NCBI RefSeq assembly: GCF_900115095.1
Contig: NZ_FOVH01000019.1
Coordinates: forward strand, 62,001-126,000
Direction of reading: 5' to 3'
DNA: 64,000 bases
DNA from: Actinomadura madurae
Lineage (GTDB): Bacteria > Actinomycetota > Actinomycetes > Streptosporangiales > Streptosporangiaceae
Shown piece after piece: positions 61,809 through 64,000 of the stretch. The position numbers and the translations under genes are program-made. The notes beneath the pieces are model-generated. The model had not been told where the DNA came from. It saw only the letters and a program-made list of their open reading frames with translations, and made no database searches. The number at the start of each line of letters is the position of its first letter. Position 1 is the stretch's first letter.

Positions 61809-62457
61809 GGACCCGCACCTGGTCACGGTGTCGCCCGCCCGGTTCGCGCGGCAGATGGCGTGGCTGCGGGCGCGGGGCCTGCGCGGCGCCGGCATGGGCG
61901 AACTGCTGGCCGCGCACGCCGCCGGCCGGGCGCGCGGCCTCGTCGGGCTCACCTTCGACGACGGGTACGCCGACTTCGCGACGCGGGCCCTCCCGGTCCT
62001 CGTGCGGTACGGGTTCGGCGCGACGACGTTCATCGTGTCCGGGCGGATCGGGTCCTTCAACGCGTGGGACGACGGCCCGCGCAAGCCGCTGATGACGGCC
62101 GACCAGATCCGGATGGTCGCCGACGCCGGCATGGAGATCGCCTCGCACGGCCGCCACCACGTCTCCCTCCCGGCCACCGACGAGACCGAGCTGCGCGAGG
62201 AGCTGGAGGAGAGCCGCGCCGTCCTGGAGGACCTCATCGACGGCCCGGTGACCGGCTTCGCCTACCCCTACGGGCACGCCACCGCCCGCGAGGCCGAGGC
62301 CGTGCGCGCCGCCGGGTACGACTACGCCTGCGACATCAGCCCCGAGCAGCCGGGACGGCACGCGCTCGCCCGCACCTACATCGGCGACCGGGACGGCCCC
62401 CTGCGGCTGCGCGTCAAGCTCGTCCGCCACGAACTGCGCCGGCGGAGGCGCGTGTGA
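61681..62457 (+). CDS. Polysaccharide deacetylase (NodB-like)
   Basis: 258 residues. NodB motifs: PLVLMYHSVDHF, LTFDDGYADFATRALPVL (metal Asp-Asp), ASHGRHHVSL (His motif) and FAYPYGHATARE. It removes acetyl groups from a polysaccharide. GTG 61681 with GGGGGAT upstream gives the usual start before the first strand, inside the 3' end of the flippase gene (128-base overlap). Probably acts outside or at the membrane; no signal peptide seen, so an unusual export or cytosolic role is possible. Confidence 0.9.
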   Translation: MSQPTEPAHLTETTRPAEPAPPAGEIRPAPLVLMYHSVDHFDEDPHLVTVSPARFARQMAWLRARGLRGAGMGELLAAHAAGRARGLVGLTFDDGYADFATRALPVLVRYGFGATTFIVSGRIGSFNAWDDGPRKPLMTADQIRMVADAGMEIASHGRHHVSLPATDETELREELEESRAVLEDLIDGPVTGFAYPYGHATAREAEAVRAAGYDYACDISPEQPGRHALARTYIGDRDGPLRLRVKLVRHELRRRRRV

Positions 62458-63587
62458 CCAGGGTCCTGCACGTCATCACCGGGCTGGAGCACGGCGGCGC
62501 CGAACGCCAGCTCGTGCTGCTGCTGCGCCACCTGCCGGTGGCCTGCGAGGTCGCCACCCTGACCCGGACCGGCACGCTCGGCGCGGAGATCCGCCGGTCG
62601 GGCGTCCCCGTGCACGAGATCGGGATGCGCGGCAACCGGGACCTCGCCGCGCTGCCCCGGCTCGCCCGGCTGATCCGGCGCGGGCGGTACGACGTCGTCC
62701 ACACGCACCTGTACCGGGCGTGCGTGTACGGCCGGATCGCCGCCCGCATGGCCGGCGTGCCCCGCGTCATCGCCACCGAGCACTCCCTCGGCGACGGCCA
62801 CATCGAGGGACGGCCGACGACCCGCGGCGTCCGGGCGCTCTACCGGGCGACCGAGCGGCTCGGGTCCGCGACGGTCGCGGTGTCGCCCGCCGTCGCGGCC
62901 CGGCTGCGCGGCTGGGGCGTGCCGCCCGGCCGGATCGCCGTCATCCCGAACGGCATCGACGCGGCCGCGTTCGCGTTCGACGCCGCCCGCCGCGCCGCGA
63001 CCCGCCGCCGCCTCGGGATCGGCCCGGCCGAGCCCGTCGTCGGCGCGCTCGGCCGGCTCGTCCCGACCAAGCGCTTCGACCTGCTGATCGAGGCGGTCGC
63101 GCGGCTCGGCGGCGTCCGGCTGCTGCTGGTCGGCGCGGGCCCGGAGCGGGTGGCGCTGGAACGGCTGGCGCGCGACCCGCGCGTCGCCGGCCGCGTGATC
63201 TTCGCCGGGGGGACGTCGGACGTCGCGGGCGCCCTCGCCGCGATGGACGTCCTCGCCGCCCCGTCCGTCCAGGAGACGTTCGGCCTCGGCGTGCTGGAGG
63301 CGCTCGCCGCCGGGCTCCCCGTCCGCTACACGGTCTGCCCCGCCCTCGACGGCCTCCCGCCCGGCGCCGCCCCGCAGGCCCGCCGGCTCCCCACCGACGC
63401 CGGGATCTGGAGCGCCGAGCTCGCCCGCGTCCTGCGCGCCCCCCGCGACCGCACCCGCGTGCCGCCGGCCGTCGCCCGGTACGCCATCGCCGAGCGCGCC
63501 GCCGAGCTCGCCCGGCTCTACCGCCCCGAGCCGCCCGTCCGCGGAGCCGCACCGATACGAGAAAGGGTTCGTGATGCCGCCACGTGA
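62454..63587 (+). CDS. Glycosyltransferase family 4 (GT-B)
   Basis: 377 residues. Donor-side features: ITGLEHGGAERQLVLLLRHL, VVHTHLYRACVYGRIAARMA, VSPAVAARLRGWGVPPGRIA, VIPNGIDAAAF and the GT4 signature EALAAGLPV after APSVQETFGLGVL. It adds a sugar to the lipid-linked repeat unit. GTG overlaps the deacetylase stop by 4 bases, with GGAGG upstream. Confidence 0.92.
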   Translation: MTRVLHVITGLEHGGAERQLVLLLRHLPVACEVATLTRTGTLGAEIRRSGVPVHEIGMRGNRDLAALPRLARLIRRGRYDVVHTHLYRACVYGRIAARMAGVPRVIATEHSLGDGHIEGRPTTRGVRALYRATERLGSATVAVSPAVAARLRGWGVPPGRIAVIPNGIDAAAFAFDAARRAATRRRLGIGPAEPVVGALGRLVPTKRFDLLIEAVARLGGVRLLLVGAGPERVALERLARDPRVAGRVIFAGGTSDVAGALAAMDVLAAPSVQETFGLGVLEALAAGLPVRYTVCPALDGLPPGAAPQARRLPTDAGIWSAELARVLRAPRDRTRVPPAVARYAIAERAAELARLYRPEPPVRGAAPIRERVRDAAT

Positions 63588-64000
63588 CGCCGACAGGAAG
63601 CCTGAGACCGGGGGGCGGGCCGGGACCGCCCGGCGCCTGCGCGGCCGGCTCGCCGCGCTCGCCCGGCGCGCCGGCCCGTCCGCCGCGCTCGTGCTCGCCG
63701 GAGGGCTCGGCGGCCTCGGCTACGCCCTGTTCACGCCCAGCACCTACACCGCGACGTCGTTCGTCATGGTCGTGGACGAGCGCGACGGCGGCGCCGGCCC
63801 GGCGGCGGTCAGCTTCGCGCAGGCCTTCGGGCGGCTCGCGCCGCTCCCGGAGACGCTCCAGTACTCCTCGATCCCGCTGCCCAAGGGCGCGGCGGGCGCC
63901 ACCCGCGAGCACATCCAGGCGTCCACCTCGCCGGACACGCCGCTGATCCGGCTGGCCGGCAGCGCCCGGACGCCCCGCGACGCCGCCGCGTACGCCAACG
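63574..64000 (+). CDS. Wzz-like chain-length/polysaccharide co-polymerase protein, 3' truncated by window end
   Basis: 142 codons visible, open at the window end. After a basic N-terminus comes a membrane helix (AALVLAGGLGGLGYALFTPS) followed by TYTATSFVMVVDERDG, typical of the first TM and periplasmic beta strand of Wzz-type proteins. It probably controls polymer length for the Wzy-like gene. ATG 63574 with AAAGGG upstream, overlapping the previous gene by 14 bases. Confidence 0.8.
   Translation, partial: MPPRDADRKPETGGRAGTARRLRGRLAALARRAGPSAALVLAGGLGGLGYALFTPSTYTATSFVMVVDERDGGAGPAAVSFAQAFGRLAPLPETLQYSSIPLPKGAAGATREHIQASTSPDTPLIRLAGSARTPRDAAAYAN

Overview
The window reads as the chromosome of a high-GC actinomycete. 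Codons almost always end in G or C, GTG and TTG starts are common, and lipoboxes and Shine-Dalgarno sites are typical of the group. The block purM, DUF3073 protein, valine-type dehydrogenase, conserved hypothetical, bldC matches, from memory, the order around bldC in Streptomyces. Protein style suggests Actinomadura or another Thermomonosporaceae; that placement is inference.

Layout. 1-4183: 3' end of purM, a DUF3073 protein, a Leu/Val-type dehydrogenase, a conserved hypothetical and the developmental regulator bldC. 4364-10459: TetR and LacI regulators, a small hypothetical, a zinc amidase lipoprotein, an N5-glutamine-type methyltransferase and pyrD. 10524-12976: a repeat-rich membrane protein and a tandem-repeat lipoprotein, each closed by a strong terminator. 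13283-19815: a cyclase-like protein, then an LpqY-SugA-SugB-SugC trehalose-type importer with a DUF4032 kinase-like gene directly downstream. 19839-22737: a methyltransferase, then two divergent paralogues, a secreted NlpC/P60-like protein and a membrane-anchored HTH protein whose copy of that domain has lost its catalytic residues. 22843-26463: GNAT, an Rrf2 regulator with two matching operators controlling a CMD/AhpD-like and a RidA-like gene, a SnoaL-like protein and an epoxide hydrolase. 26499-30342: a translationally coupled homogentisate operon (hmgA, unknown gene, fahA) with a MarR regulator. 30516-32155: a lone large serine recombinase with a possible 3' gene remnant. 32173-36623: TetR/MFS pair, acyl-CoA synthetase, HATPase. 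36633-37305: an internally deleted TnpB element with an intact right end. 37676-42421: DMT-like permease, SCO6745-like protein, methyltransferase, TPR-like protein, CGNR regulator, GNAT. 42438-45395: a beta-helix/tandem AAA+ fusion. 45406-49141: Zn/TM protein, GMC oxidoreductase, coiled-coil protein. 49283-52502: katG flanked by two Fur paralogues. 52605-54640: WYL regulator, DinB and VOC proteins. 54661-64000: sulfotransferase, L,D-transpeptidase and an exopolysaccharide operon (initiating transferase, polymerase/ligase, flippase, deacetylase, GT4, Wzz-like) running off the window.

The points most worth following up are the catalytically dead NlpC/P60 domain on an HTH membrane protein beside its intact paralogue, the unknown middle gene of the homogentisate operon (a candidate for the missing isomerase step), the beta-helix/AAA+ fusion, the Rrf2 operator pair and the deleted TnpB. 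No CRISPR array, rRNA or tRNA was found.
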